From JBHJGS01 sp050331575 (GTDB lineage Bacteria; Pseudomonadota; Alphaproteobacteria; Sphingomonadales; Rhodothalassiaceae), in contig JBHJGS010000006.1 of the NCBI GenBank assembly GCA_050331575.1, positions 1 through 64,000 on the forward strand: a stretch of 64,000 bases of DNA, written 5' to 3'. This document shows, piece after piece, positions 1-7,400 of this stretch. Position 1 is the stretch's first letter; the number at the start of each line of letters is the position of its first letter. The translations under genes were made by a program, and so were the position numbers. The notes below the pieces were generated by a model. It worked only from the letters and a program-made list of their open reading frames with translations. It did not search any database and was not told the origin of the DNA.

Positions 1-65
1 CTCCGCGGTCTGCCGGGCGCGGGCCGGGCGCTGCGCGCCGGCGGGCGCCGGTCGTCCGTGCTCAC
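1..65 (-). CDS. 5' end of an unidentified gene downstream of htpX (cut by window edge)
   Basis: A GTG at 65-63 overlaps the htpX stop codon (GTGA, 4 bp) and opens a frame that stays open to the window edge, about 21 codons. The visible start is MSTDDRRPPARSARPAP, an Arg/Pro-rich basic leader. In many alphaproteobacteria htpX is followed by rsmB (16S rRNA m5C967 methyltransferase), whose N-terminus is often basic and proline-rich, so rsmB is a guess from gene order only. No catalytic domain lies inside the window, so the product cannot be assigned. Confidence 0.45.
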   Translation of the reverse strand, partial: MSTDDRRPPARSARPAPGRPR

Positions 66-982
66 GCCCAGGGGCCCTGGCGGCGGGTGCCCTGCCAGGG
101 CGAGCGGTTATGCCCGGTTAGCGGCCGGGCGCGAGCGGCGTCGGGCATCTGCGACGCCAGCTGCTGCAAGGCGGCAATACGGTTGGCCGTGTCTGGGTGG
201 GTGGAAAACAGATTGTCCATGCGCTGACCGCTCAACGGGTTGATGATGAACATGTGCGCCGTGGCGGGATTGCGCTCGGCCTGCTGGTTGACCATGCGCC
301 GGGCACCCTGCTGCAGCTTGTTCAGCGCCGAGGCCAGCGCCATCGGGTTGCCGCAGATCTGCGCGCCGTCGCGGTCAGCGGAATATTCCCGTGTGCGGCT
401 GATCGCCATTTGCACCAGGGCCGCTGCCAGCGGCGCCAGGATCATCAACGTCAGGCTGCCGATCAGGCCCGGGCCATGGTCGCGATTGCCGCCGAAGAAC
501 AGCGCGAAATTGGCCAGCATGGATATCGCCCCGGCCAGGGTCGCGGTGATCGTCATGGTCAAGGTATCGCGATTCTTCACATGCGCCAGTTCATGCGCCA
601 TGACCCCGGCGATCTCATCCTCGTTGAGCATCTGCAAAAGCCCAGTGGTCGCTGCCACGGCGGCATTGTGCGGATTGCGGCCGGTGGCAAAGGCATTGGG
701 CTGGCTGTTCTCGATGATATAGACTTTGGGCATGGGCAACTCGGCCCGGCGGGCCAGATCCTCCACCATCTGGTAGAAGCGCGGCGCGCTGCGGGCATCG
801 ACCTCTCGCGCATTGTACATGCGCAACACGATCTTGTCCGCATTCCAATAGGAAAACAGGTTCATGGCGGCGGCGATCACGAAAGCAATGGTCATGCCCC
901 CGGTGCCGCCGAGCAGATAGCCGATGCCCATGAACAAGGCCGTCATGGCGGCCAAAAGCATGGCTGTCTTGATCGAATTCAT
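62..982 (-). CDS. htpX: HtpX, membrane-bound M48 zinc metalloprotease
   Basis: HtpX is a heat-shock-linked inner-membrane protease that degrades misfolded membrane proteins alongside FtsH. The protein has two hydrophobic segments near the N-terminus (about residues 5-50), then the M48 zinc motif HELAH at about residues 130-134, and two further hydrophobic stretches after it (about 145-205). NP-G/SGQRMDNLFSTHP near the C-terminus is typical of the family. I start it at the ATG encoding MNSIKTAM; longer in-frame starts (ATG at 991, or 1042) add residues outside the family pattern. At 306 aa it is of usual length. The stop overlaps the start of the next gene by GTGA, so the two are translationally coupled. 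Confidence 0.95.
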   Translation of the reverse strand: MNSIKTAMLLAAMTALFMGIGYLLGGTGGMTIAFVIAAAMNLFSYWNADKIVLRMYNAREVDARSAPRFYQMVEDLARRAELPMPKVYIIENSQPNAFATGRNPHNAAVAATTGLLQMLNEDEIAGVMAHELAHVKNRDTLTMTITATLAGAISMLANFALFFGGNRDHGPGLIGSLTLMILAPLAAALVQMAISRTREYSADRDGAQICGNPMALASALNKLQQGARRMVNQQAERNPATAHMFIINPLSGQRMDNLFSTHPDTANRIAALQQLASQMPDAARARPLTGHNRSPWQGTRRQGPWA

Positions 983-1232
983 CGCTGTCATCAGTCCCTT
1001 ATGCTGGTTGGGAAGTCCGCTCAAATGTGGGATGGCCGGCACAGCCGATCAAGTTGGTCGGGCCTCAAAACCGCATGGCACCTGGCGATGCGACGCGGGG
1101 CGCGCGCCATCGCGCTCTTATCCCATATGTGGCGCAACGGCTCGCCGCTATCGCCGTGGCCACCGCCTTACGCGGACCTCGCAGGCCGGCGGGGGGCAGG
1201 TGGGGTGGATGGTCTGAGGCCGCCAGGGCGCG

Positions 1233-2108
1233 TCAATGCGCGAACAGCATCGGCAGGGCGCAGCTGTCCAGGAAATATTCGGTCACGCCGCCGAACACCC
1301 ATTCACGCATGCGGCTGTGGCCATAGGCGCCCATGATCACCATGTCCGCGCCGATCTCCTCGAAGGCCGCCACCAGTCGCTCGCCGACCCGGCCGGTTTC
1401 ATCCAGCCGTTCCCTGGTCAGCGGGATGTTGTGGGCGTCCAGATAACCGGCCAGCGCGTCAAGGTCGTCGCGGGCATCGGGATCGACCAATTGAACCGCT
1501 GTGACCTGCTGTGCCGCGGTGAGGAAGGGCAGGCCGGCGATCACCGCGCGCATGGCCTGACTGCCGCCGTTCCAGGCGATGGCGACCCGTTGACCGAAGG
1601 ATGCGCTGCTGAGCCCCTGCGGCACTGCCAAGGCCGGACGCGCGCAATCAAACAGCGCGGCTTCCAAAAGATTGCGGCGGAAGCTGTCCGGCGTGTCGCC
1701 GGAGCGCGTCGTGATGATCAGATCATAGAATCGGCCGATATCGCCCAAAGGTTGTGCACCCGCGGTGCCGCCCTCGATCCATCGGCCGCGCATGGCGCCG
1801 CCATCACCTGCTAGGAGCGTGTCGAAGGCCTGGCGCGCCCGCTCCAACGATTGGCGGTTATTGTCCTCGACCTGCGCGATCATGTCCTGCGACCACGCAA
1901 AGCCGCCGACCCCATAGGCGCTGTATGGCAAAATATCGGACACCAGCCGGGGAAGATACAGCCCGTCGACACGGCTTGCGAACCTCTGGGCCAAATGGGC
2001 GGCGGTGTGCAGGCTGTCGCGGTCCGCGTTATCGCCCAGTAGCGGTACCAGGAGTCGCTTGGGGCCCAAATGCGCATCAGCCGTGGCGTCAGGGGCGCGA
2101 TCTTGCAT
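1233..2108 (-). CDS. Universal stress protein, tandem UspA domains
   Basis: A 291-aa protein with two UspA-type domains. The N-terminal half opens with KRLLVPLLGD, like the first beta-strand of UspA; the C-terminal half ends with a good nucleotide-binding signature, MGAYGHSRMREWVFGG (the G-x2-G-x9-G type loop). Tandem UspA proteins respond to starvation and redox stress and often bind ATP. The start is the ATG at 2108, with GGAG about 7 bases upstream; an upstream in-frame extension to 2288 has no coding character. It is divergent from the Crp/Fnr gene, sharing a 229-bp intergenic region, so co-control with the redox module is plausible but not shown. Confidence 0.85.
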   Translation of the reverse strand: MQDRAPDATADAHLGPKRLLVPLLGDNADRDSLHTAAHLAQRFASRVDGLYLPRLVSDILPYSAYGVGGFAWSQDMIAQVEDNNRQSLERARQAFDTLLAGDGGAMRGRWIEGGTAGAQPLGDIGRFYDLIITTRSGDTPDSFRRNLLEAALFDCARPALAVPQGLSSASFGQRVAIAWNGGSQAMRAVIAGLPFLTAAQQVTAVQLVDPDARDDLDALAGYLDAHNIPLTRERLDETGRVGERLVAAFEEIGADMVIMGAYGHSRMREWVFGGVTEYFLDSCALPMLFAH

Positions 2109-2269
2109 AGCGGGTCTCCGAGTGAGCGGGGTGGCAGCGCGGCATATCGGGACGTTTGGATCGTTCCGCGCTGAGCTTGTCAAGCCGCCGAGCCGAGGCC
2201 GAGCCGAGAAGGGCGCAAAACATAGCCCCGCATGCAGTCCGGTCTGGGTGAAGATCGCCCAATTTATCT

Positions 2270-2284
2270 TTAAGCCGCGCTTAA
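2270..2284. promoter_or_regulatory. CtrA-type binding site TTAA-N7-TTAA
   Basis: TTAAGCCGCGCTTAA is an exact match to the full CtrA box (TTAA, 7 bases, TTAA) and also an inverted repeat (TTAAGC, 3 bases, GCTTAA). It lies 53 bp upstream of the Crp/Fnr start, in the intergenic region shared with the uspA gene. CtrA controls motility and chemotaxis genes in many alphaproteobacteria, which fits the downstream chemoreceptor genes. Binding is inferred from sequence only. Confidence 0.6.
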
Positions 2285-2337
2285 GCACTGCTACGATAGG
2301 TGAGTATAATGATAAGTGTAGATCGGGTGCGTGTAAA

Positions 2338-3081
2338 ATGTTTGACGAGAAGTCGTTTGGTGACGTGCCGGTTATATCAAAACTGCGCGATCATTACGGT
2401 TCGGGTATAGATAAATACATCGAATTACGAAGTGTGGATCCTTCCCGGGCATTGGCGACGCAAGGGGATGGCAGCCACACGTTTTTCTTAATCTTGCGAG
2501 GCTGGGTGCGATTGGTGCGGCTGACCGGCGATGGCCGTGCTGCGGGCACCGACCTTTTGGGGCCGGGCGCATTGGTTGGACTGGAGCAGGCCTGGCGCGC
2601 CCGGCCGTGGCCATGCGAAGCGGTCGCCTGCGGACCTGTTTCGGTCTTGGCGGTCTCTGCGGCGGCGTTGCGCCGGGCGGCCCACGCCGACGCAGCCGTG
2701 GCTGAGGCCGTCGCGGACCATCTGGCGGATCTGAATGAGTTTCGTGTTCAGCAGATCGAGCATTTGAGCCTGCAAAGCTCCTCCCAGCGGGTCGCCTGCT
2801 ATATCTTGCGGCAATGCGAGCAGGACCGGGAGGAACGATCGGTCGCGCCTTTGCCTCCGAGCAAGGCCCTGATCGCTGCGGAATTGTCGATTCAGCCGGA
2901 AACCTTTTCGCGCACGCTGTCGCAGCTGGGCCGCGAGGCGGGCGTGGTGGTCGCCAATCATCATGTGGTGGTGCCGTCCTTGAAGCGTCTGGCGGCGCAT
3001 TGCTGCCAAACCTGCTCGATCGGATTTCCGTGCAAACGCTCTCAGCGCAACCAAAAGGTGCCGGCGGAGGAAAGCGCTTGA
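2338..3081 (+). CDS. Crp/Fnr-family regulator with FNR-type recognition helix and C-terminal Cys cluster
   Basis: A 247-aa regulator: cyclic-nucleotide-like effector domain (about 15-125), long dimer helix (about 126-160), HTH (about 170-215). The recognition helix reads PETFSRTL, keeping the E--SR residues (Glu188, Ser191, Arg192) with which FNR/DNR proteins read TTGAT. The N-terminal cysteine set of FNR itself is absent, so it is more like the DNR/NnrR side of the family. Unusually, the last 30 residues carry HCCQTCSIGFPC (Cys222, 223, 226, 232), a possible metal or disulfide site. I start it at ATG 2338; the long in-frame extension upstream overlaps the uspA start and promoter. A perfect FNR box overlaps its stop codon, in front of the chemotaxis genes, which are its likely targets. 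Confidence 0.88.
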   Translation: MFDEKSFGDVPVISKLRDHYGSGIDKYIELRSVDPSRALATQGDGSHTFFLILRGWVRLVRLTGDGRAAGTDLLGPGALVGLEQAWRARPWPCEAVACGPVSVLAVSAAALRRAAHADAAVAEAVADHLADLNEFRVQQIEHLSLQSSSQRVACYILRQCEQDREERSVAPLPPSKALIAAELSIQPETFSRTLSQLGREAGVVVANHHVVVPSLKRLAAHCCQTCSIGFPCKRSQRNQKVPAEESA

Positions 3082-3091
3082 TTTGGATCAA
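3078..3091. promoter_or_regulatory. FNR/DNR box TTGAT-N4-ATCAA
   Basis: TTGATTTGGATCAA is a perfect FNR consensus palindrome. It overlaps the TGA stop of the Crp/Fnr gene and sits 101 bp before the PAS gene start. Placed at -41.5 it would put a start site near 3126, with TGCTAT (3111-3116) as a plausible -10. The E--SR recognition helix of the adjacent regulator is the type that reads this sequence. Confidence 0.75.
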
Positions 3092-3120
3092 GACGCAATT
3101 TGCATAAGCTTGCTATTTGC

Positions 3121-3158
3121 GTGTTCATGGCGAGTCGGGTCTCGCATCAGGTGAACAC
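3121..3158 (+). other. Potential 5'-leader hairpin of the PAS gene
   Basis: GTGTTCA (3121-3127) pairs with TGAACAC (3152-3158), and inside it GCGAG (3130-3134) pairs with CTCGC (3141-3145), leaving a six-base loop. It lies between the FNR box and the ribosome binding site (AAGGAG just before 3193). It would be near the 5' end of a transcript from the predicted FNR-dependent promoter. No T-run follows, so it is not a terminator; it may stabilise the transcript or be a second operator. Confidence 0.35.
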
Positions 3159-3192
3159 GAGAAAGTTTCAGCAATAAAAAGGAGTAACGGCA

Positions 3193-3726
3193 ATGAGGCA
3201 GCCCACACCGATCAAGGAAGAGCTGTTTTTTGACACAGACGAGATCATCGTCTCCAAGACCGACGCAACCGGTAAAATCCGTTACGCCAATGACGTGTTC
3301 TGCCGTCTTGCGGAAATGCCGACCGAACAGTTGATCGGCCAGCCGCACAGCGTCATTCGCCACCCCGATATGCCGCGCGCCATCTTTCGCCTGCTTTGGG
3401 AATCGATCCAGGCCGGGCGGGAGCTGTTTGCCTATATCAAGAATATTTCGGCGACCGGGCGCTACTATTGGGTGATCGCCCATGTCACTCCCAGCATGTC
3501 CCCGGCCGGGGAGTTGCTTGGCTATCATTCCAACCGCCGCAAGCCCAGCCCCGGCGCCATTCGCGAGATCGAAACCTGGTATCAAGAACTGCGGTTTTTG
3601 GAGACCGCGGCGCCGGACCGAAAGCAGGGGCTTGAGGCCAGCTGGGAGGCCTTCAACGACCGCATCACCAAAAGCGGCAAGACGTATGACGAATTTATCT
3701 GGGATCTCGGAGCGCGCCATGTTTGA
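3193..3726 (+). CDS. Aer-like PAS domain sensor protein
   Basis: A 177-aa soluble protein that is almost entirely one PAS domain of the Aer type. The stretch with YANDVFCRLAEM, LIGQPHSVIRHPDMP and the following NISATGRYYWVIAHVTP matches the FAD-binding PAS of the aerotaxis receptor Aer. Aer joins PAS, membrane anchor and signalling domain in one chain; here the PAS is on its own. A strong AAGGAG precedes the ATG. The last 8 bases overlap the chemoreceptor gene, so the two are translationally coupled and probably make partner proteins. The likely job is sensing oxygen or redox state through bound flavin and passing it to the downstream receptor. Flavin binding is inferred. Confidence 0.85.
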   Translation: MRQPTPIKEELFFDTDEIIVSKTDATGKIRYANDVFCRLAEMPTEQLIGQPHSVIRHPDMPRAIFRLLWESIQAGRELFAYIKNISATGRYYWVIAHVTPSMSPAGELLGYHSNRRKPSPGAIREIETWYQELRFLETAAPDRKQGLEASWEAFNDRITKSGKTYDEFIWDLGARHV

Positions 3727-4957
3727 CGGCTTCTTTAAAAGGGTCCCGGCTGCCGCGTCTGCGCAGGCGCTGGCCGAATTGGAACAGTTGCGCGAGCGCT
3801 GCGCCAAGCAGGAGCGGGCGCTCGACGCCATCGGCCGTCTTTGCTCGCGGCTGCGCGAGGGCGATTTGGAGGCGCGTATCGCGGATTGGGACCGCTATGA
3901 AGAACATGCTCCGACCATAACGGCCCTGAACCATGTGCTTGACCTCACCGACGCGTTCGTGCGGGAGGCTGTGGCGTCGCTGCAGGCAACCCAGGAGAAG
4001 CGCTTCTATCGCCAGGTTCTGCGCAACGGTCTGGTCGGCCGGTTCGGCAGCGCTGCGGAGCATCTCAATGCCGCCATTGCCGCCACTGCGGGTCTGCAAG
4101 ACAAGGCGCAGCGCCAGAAGAGCGAGACCGTGACGCAGTTCGATGCCAGTATGTCCGCCACCATTGAGACGCTGACCCAGACCGTCGCCACGATTCAGGA
4201 CTATGGCGGCGCCTTGACCGGCCAGGCCGGGCAGACGCGGGAGAAGGCGCTGTCGGTTGCCGGGGCTGCGGAAGAGGCGACCAGCAATGTGCAAACGGTG
4301 GCCGCAGCCTCGGAGCAACTGTCCGCCTCGGTGGAGGAAATTGCCCGGCAGGTCGCCTTGTCTTCCGATCAGGCGCAGCAGGCCGCCGATCAGGCCGCCG
4401 GAGCCGCGAAGACCATCTCAGAATTGCGGCAGGCGTCGGATGCGATCAGCGATGTGGTGGCGCTGATCCGCGACGTGGCCGAGCGCACCAATCTGCTGGC
4501 GCTGAACGCCACCATTGAGGCAGCGCGCGCTGGTGAGGCGGGCCGCGGGTTTGCTGTCGTCGCCGGCGAGGTCAAGGCCTTGGCGACGCAGACCGCGCGC
4601 GCGACGGAAGATATCAGCCGCCAGGTCACGCGCATGCAAAACGAAACGCGGGAGTCGGTGCAGGCGGTCACCGGCATTGCCGACCTGATGGACAATTTGC
4701 GCAAGATCTCGACGACCATCGCGTCAGCGACGGAGGAACAGGCAAGCTCAACCCAGGAAATCAGCCGCAACATCCAGGAGGCGGCCCAGGGCACCCAATC
4801 GGTGTCCGCCGATATCGCCGAGGTCAACGCCAATGCGGACCAGACCTTGGCGCAGGTCACTGAATTGGCCGAACTGGCCGGTCAGATGGCTCAGCGGGCG
4901 GGGCATTTGAAAGCGCAGTCTGAGCGCTTCAAGCAAAGCGTTTTGGAGATGGATTGA
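3719..4957 (+). CDS. Soluble methyl-accepting chemotaxis protein
   Basis: A 412-aa chemoreceptor with no transmembrane segment, so cytoplasmic. The N-terminal 60 residues include a coiled coil; the C-terminal two thirds form the MCP hairpin. The CheW/CheA-binding tip is clear around residues 250-285 (ERTNLLALNATIEAARAGEA, then GRGFAVVAGEVKALA). Glu/Gln-rich helices on both sides are probable methylation regions. The start ATG lies within the end of the PAS gene (ATGTTTGA shared), so PAS input and MCP output appear to be a split Aer receptor. The longer in-frame start at 3482 would lie inside the PAS gene and has no receptor-like sequence. No pentapeptide CheR tether is seen at the C-terminus. 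Confidence 0.92.
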   Translation: MFDGFFKRVPAAASAQALAELEQLRERCAKQERALDAIGRLCSRLREGDLEARIADWDRYEEHAPTITALNHVLDLTDAFVREAVASLQATQEKRFYRQVLRNGLVGRFGSAAEHLNAAIAATAGLQDKAQRQKSETVTQFDASMSATIETLTQTVATIQDYGGALTGQAGQTREKALSVAGAAEEATSNVQTVAAASEQLSASVEEIARQVALSSDQAQQAADQAAGAAKTISELRQASDAISDVVALIRDVAERTNLLALNATIEAARAGEAGRGFAVVAGEVKALATQTARATEDISRQVTRMQNETRESVQAVTGIADLMDNLRKISTTIASATEEQASSTQEISRNIQEAAQGTQSVSADIAEVNANADQTLAQVTELAELAGQMAQRAGHLKAQSERFKQSVLEMD

Positions 4958-5224
4958 GTGGACGGGTCCTCCATGGTGCGCAAGATCGGGGCAATGCCGT
5001 TCCGCCATGCCGCCATCATGGCGCAGATTGAGGCCGTGTTGGACGGGGAGGAGCGGGCAGCCCTGGTCCGCGCCCGCGCCCAGGGCAATCGCATTTCGGA
5101 AAATGCCTTGATCCGTATCGGGATTTTTCGCTTGCGCCTATGTGATGGACCGGAATGCGGTATCTGTCCGCTGAAGGACTGCATGGTGCGCGAGAAACCG
5201 GCTGGCAAAGCCGTGGTCGGATAA
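4958..5224 (+). CDS. Small four-cysteine protein at the end of the redox-taxis operon
   Basis: An 88-aa protein that I do not recognise. It begins at a GTG directly after the TGA of the chemoreceptor gene (TGAGTG), so it is very likely co-translated; an ATG at 4973 is an alternative. The N-terminal 55 residues look helical and basic; the C-terminal third carries LCDGPECGICPLKDC, i.e. Cys62-x4-Cys67-x2-Cys70-x4-Cys75. That spacing could hold zinc or an iron-sulfur cluster. The position after an Aer-like PAS protein and a soluble receptor suggests a redox accessory. The coding case rests on the tight spacing and frame. Confidence 0.6.
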   Translation: MDGSSMVRKIGAMPFRHAAIMAQIEAVLDGEERAALVRARAQGNRISENALIRIGIFRLRLCDGPECGICPLKDCMVREKPAGKAVVG

Positions 5225-5274
5225 GCCGCAGCGCCCGGATCGGCGACCAAATCTTCGCCGCAGCGGACGCCGCC

Positions 5275-6423
5275 TCAGGCCGCGCGCCGGCTGGCGCGGA
5301 TCTTTTCGCTCTTCGATTTCAGCTGGCCGCAGGCGGCCATGATGTCCCGGCCGCGCGGGGTGCGGATCGGCGCGGAGATACCGGCACCGAACACGATATC
5401 GGAAAAGCGCTGAATGCGGTCCCACTCCGAACACTCATAGGGGCTGTTCGGCCAGGGGTTGAACGGGATCAGATTGACCTTGGCGGGCAGCTTGTAGGCG
5501 CGCATCAGCCGCACCAGTTCCTGCGCATCCGCGTCGCTGTCATTCACCTCCTTCAGCATGGTATATTCAAAGGTGATACGGCGGGCATTGTGCGCACCGG
5601 GATAGGCCGCACAGGCGGTCAGCAACTGGTCCAGCGGATATTTCTTGTTCAGCGGCACCACTTCATTGCGCACCTCGTCGCGCACCGCATGCAGGGACAC
5701 CGCCAGATTGACGCCGATCTCCTCGCCGCAGCGGCCCATCATCGGCACCACCCCGGCTGTGGACAAGGTGATGCGGCGGCGCGACATCTGAATGCCTTCC
5801 TCGTCCATCAGGATGTGCATGGCCGCCTTGACATTGTCGAAATTATACAAGGGCTCGCCCATGCCCATGAGCACGATATTGGTGACCTTGCGGCCGTCGG
5901 TGGACTGCGGCCATTCGCCCAGATCGCCGCGCGCCACCATCATCTGGGCAACGATTTCCGCCGCGGTCAGATTGCGTACCAGCCGCTGGGTGCCGGTGTG
6001 GCAGAAGCGGCAGTTCAGCGTGCAGCCGACCTGGGAGGACACGCACAAGGTCCCGCGATCGGCCTCGGGGATATAGACCGCCTCGGCCTCGTTGCCATCA
6101 GCGAAGCGCAGCAGATATTTGCGCGTGCCGTCTTGTGAATAGTGCGCGTCAACGATTTCGGGGCGGGATATGCGGAAGCGTTCGGCCAGCAGCAGGCGCA
6201 CCGGCTTGGAGATGTTCGCCATGGCATCAAAGCTTGTGACGCCGCGATGATAGACCCAATGCCAGATCTGTTTGGAGCGCATGCGCGCCTCACGCTCGGC
6301 CAGCCCGGCCTCGGCCAGGGCCGCGCGCAGGGCGGTGCGGTCCAGACCCAAAAGGTCGGTGCGGGGATCGGCATCGGGAAGCCGCGCGCCCACGACCGGC
6401 TCAATGGCGCCGGGGATCTGCAT
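5275..6423 (-). CDS. rlmN: RlmN, dual-specificity rRNA/tRNA adenine-C2 methyltransferase
   Basis: RlmN is a radical-SAM enzyme that methylates C2 of A2503 in 23S rRNA and A37 in some tRNAs. The radical-SAM cysteine motif is present as VGCTLNCRFCHTG (C-x3-C-x2-C). Upstream are the N-terminal helices with KQIWHWVYHRG typical of the family; downstream are MGMGEPLYNFDNV and the conserved SLHAVRDEVRNEVVPLNKKY. The closing part TPRGRDIMAACGQL holds the methyl-carrying cysteine of RlmN. I favour the ATG at 6423, which has GGAG 7 bases upstream; the ATG at 6453 would add 10 residues but its GGAG is 13 bases away. The gene is convergent with the Cys4 gene. Confidence 0.95.
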   Translation of the reverse strand: MQIPGAIEPVVGARLPDADPRTDLLGLDRTALRAALAEAGLAEREARMRSKQIWHWVYHRGVTSFDAMANISKPVRLLLAERFRISRPEIVDAHYSQDGTRKYLLRFADGNEAEAVYIPEADRGTLCVSSQVGCTLNCRFCHTGTQRLVRNLTAAEIVAQMMVARGDLGEWPQSTDGRKVTNIVLMGMGEPLYNFDNVKAAMHILMDEEGIQMSRRRITLSTAGVVPMMGRCGEEIGVNLAVSLHAVRDEVRNEVVPLNKKYPLDQLLTACAAYPGAHNARRITFEYTMLKEVNDSDADAQELVRLMRAYKLPAKVNLIPFNPWPNSPYECSEWDRIQRFSDIVFGAGISAPIRTPRGRDIMAACGQLKSKSEKIRASRRAA

Positions 6424-6632
6424 GCTCTCGCTCCATTCGGAAAAATCAAACATGCTTTATATCGGACTCCGCACCGGCCTGACAATTCACGAGCCGGTGG
6501 GGGGCTTCGCCGACCGGTCGCAATAGGCTTGACCGCGGCGCACCGGCGCACCCGCGCGGGCAATAGCGGGGCAGGTTGCGCCCGCAGCGAAACAGCAACT
6601 CCACGGCGCACGAGTGAGTCCCTTTACCGAAT

Positions 6633-6646
6633 GCTAAAACTTTAGC
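6633..6646. promoter_or_regulatory. 14-bp palindrome upstream of the pentapeptide gene
   Basis: GCTAAA, two bases (AC), TTTAGC: a perfect inverted repeat in a short AT-rich patch 49 bp before the pentapeptide gene start. It could be an operator. The surrounding 6454-6694 interval is otherwise GC-rich and without a visible gene. Confidence 0.35.
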
Positions 6647-6694
6647 TTTATTTGACCAAAGAGAGTTGGGGGCTTGGATGAGGGATGGCGGATC

Positions 6695-7228
6695 ATGGCG
6701 ACGCCGATTGTAGGACCAACACCCTCACTGCCCCTGTCGACCCTATCGCCTCGAGGTCCTTTGGAGCGGCTTCCAGCCGTTGAGCCCGGCCGGGGCTCGG
6801 CGGAGGCAGGCCGGCTGGATCTTTCCGGTCGGGATTTGCGATCCCTGGATGTGCGGTCCGTCGATCTGCGCGGGGCGGACCTTCGGGGCGCGGATTTGAC
6901 CGGCGCCAATTTCACCAACGCCATCATGCTGGAGTCCAACTTCCAGGGCGCTGACCTGACCGACACCAATTTCACCGACGCGGCGTTGCAAAACTCAGAC
7001 TTCACCCGTTCAATAGAGCTGGACTTGCTGCGCGGTATCCTGGAAGGGCTGCGCGAGGCCCGGCCCGCGGACATCACGGCGTCGGATGGGGCAGAAGAGG
7101 ACGCGCTGCGGGACCAGGCTTTCAATGACGAACTGGATAACCTGGCTGTGGAGCTGACGGAGCGGGCCAGGGCCGCAGGCGAGGCCATTTTCACCCGCGC
7201 CAACACCGCCGGCGTGACCGATCTGTAG
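6695..7228 (+). CDS. Pentapeptide-repeat protein
   Basis: A 177-aa protein. After a Pro/Ser-rich N-terminal linker (about 40 residues) there is a run of roughly a dozen pentapeptides with the A(D/N)LxG pattern, for example DLRGADLRGADLTGANFTNA, which fold as a right-handed quadrilateral beta-helix. The last 70 residues are not repetitive and are acidic and helical. Pentapeptide proteins range from gyrase-protecting DNA mimics (Qnr, MfpA) to uncharacterised scaffolds; this one is short and I see no signal peptide, so no function is assigned. I start it at ATG 6695; a TTG at 6674 is an in-frame alternative. Confidence 0.8.
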   Translation: MATPIVGPTPSLPLSTLSPRGPLERLPAVEPGRGSAEAGRLDLSGRDLRSLDVRSVDLRGADLRGADLTGANFTNAIMLESNFQGADLTDTNFTDAALQNSDFTRSIELDLLRGILEGLREARPADITASDGAEEDALRDQAFNDELDNLAVELTERARAAGEAIFTRANTAGVTDL

Positions 7229-7344
7229 CGCCTGGACGATCGCTGCCGCCGACCCGGCCAGGACCGCCGGCGCCGCCCATTCGGGCATGATCCAAGGCAT
7301 CGCGCGCGCAAAGGGTCGGATGATAAGGCCCGCCCGCCATGGCA

Positions 7345-7373
7345 CAGCGGGTCCAATCGATCAGAGATTGCTC
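7345..7373. repeat. Dispersed intergenic repeat, copy 1 (29 bp)
   Basis: CAGCGGGTCCAAT followed by a segment ending GAGATTGCTC. It matches 26 of 29 bases with 26755-26783. It lies in the 172-bp gap between the pentapeptide gene and the convergent amidohydrolase gene. The terminal GAGATTGCTC is the reverse-complement type of the TAGAGC...TTGTCCGATC ends seen at 26659 and 31059. Confidence 0.6.
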
Positions 7374-7400
7374 CCGCCCCGCTCGCCGGCCCGGTGCCGG

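Noticed and set aside
197..1336. Plus-strand 379-aa frame opposite htpX
   Set aside because: It is the reverse complement of a well-conserved M48 protease gene and has no coding pattern of its own.
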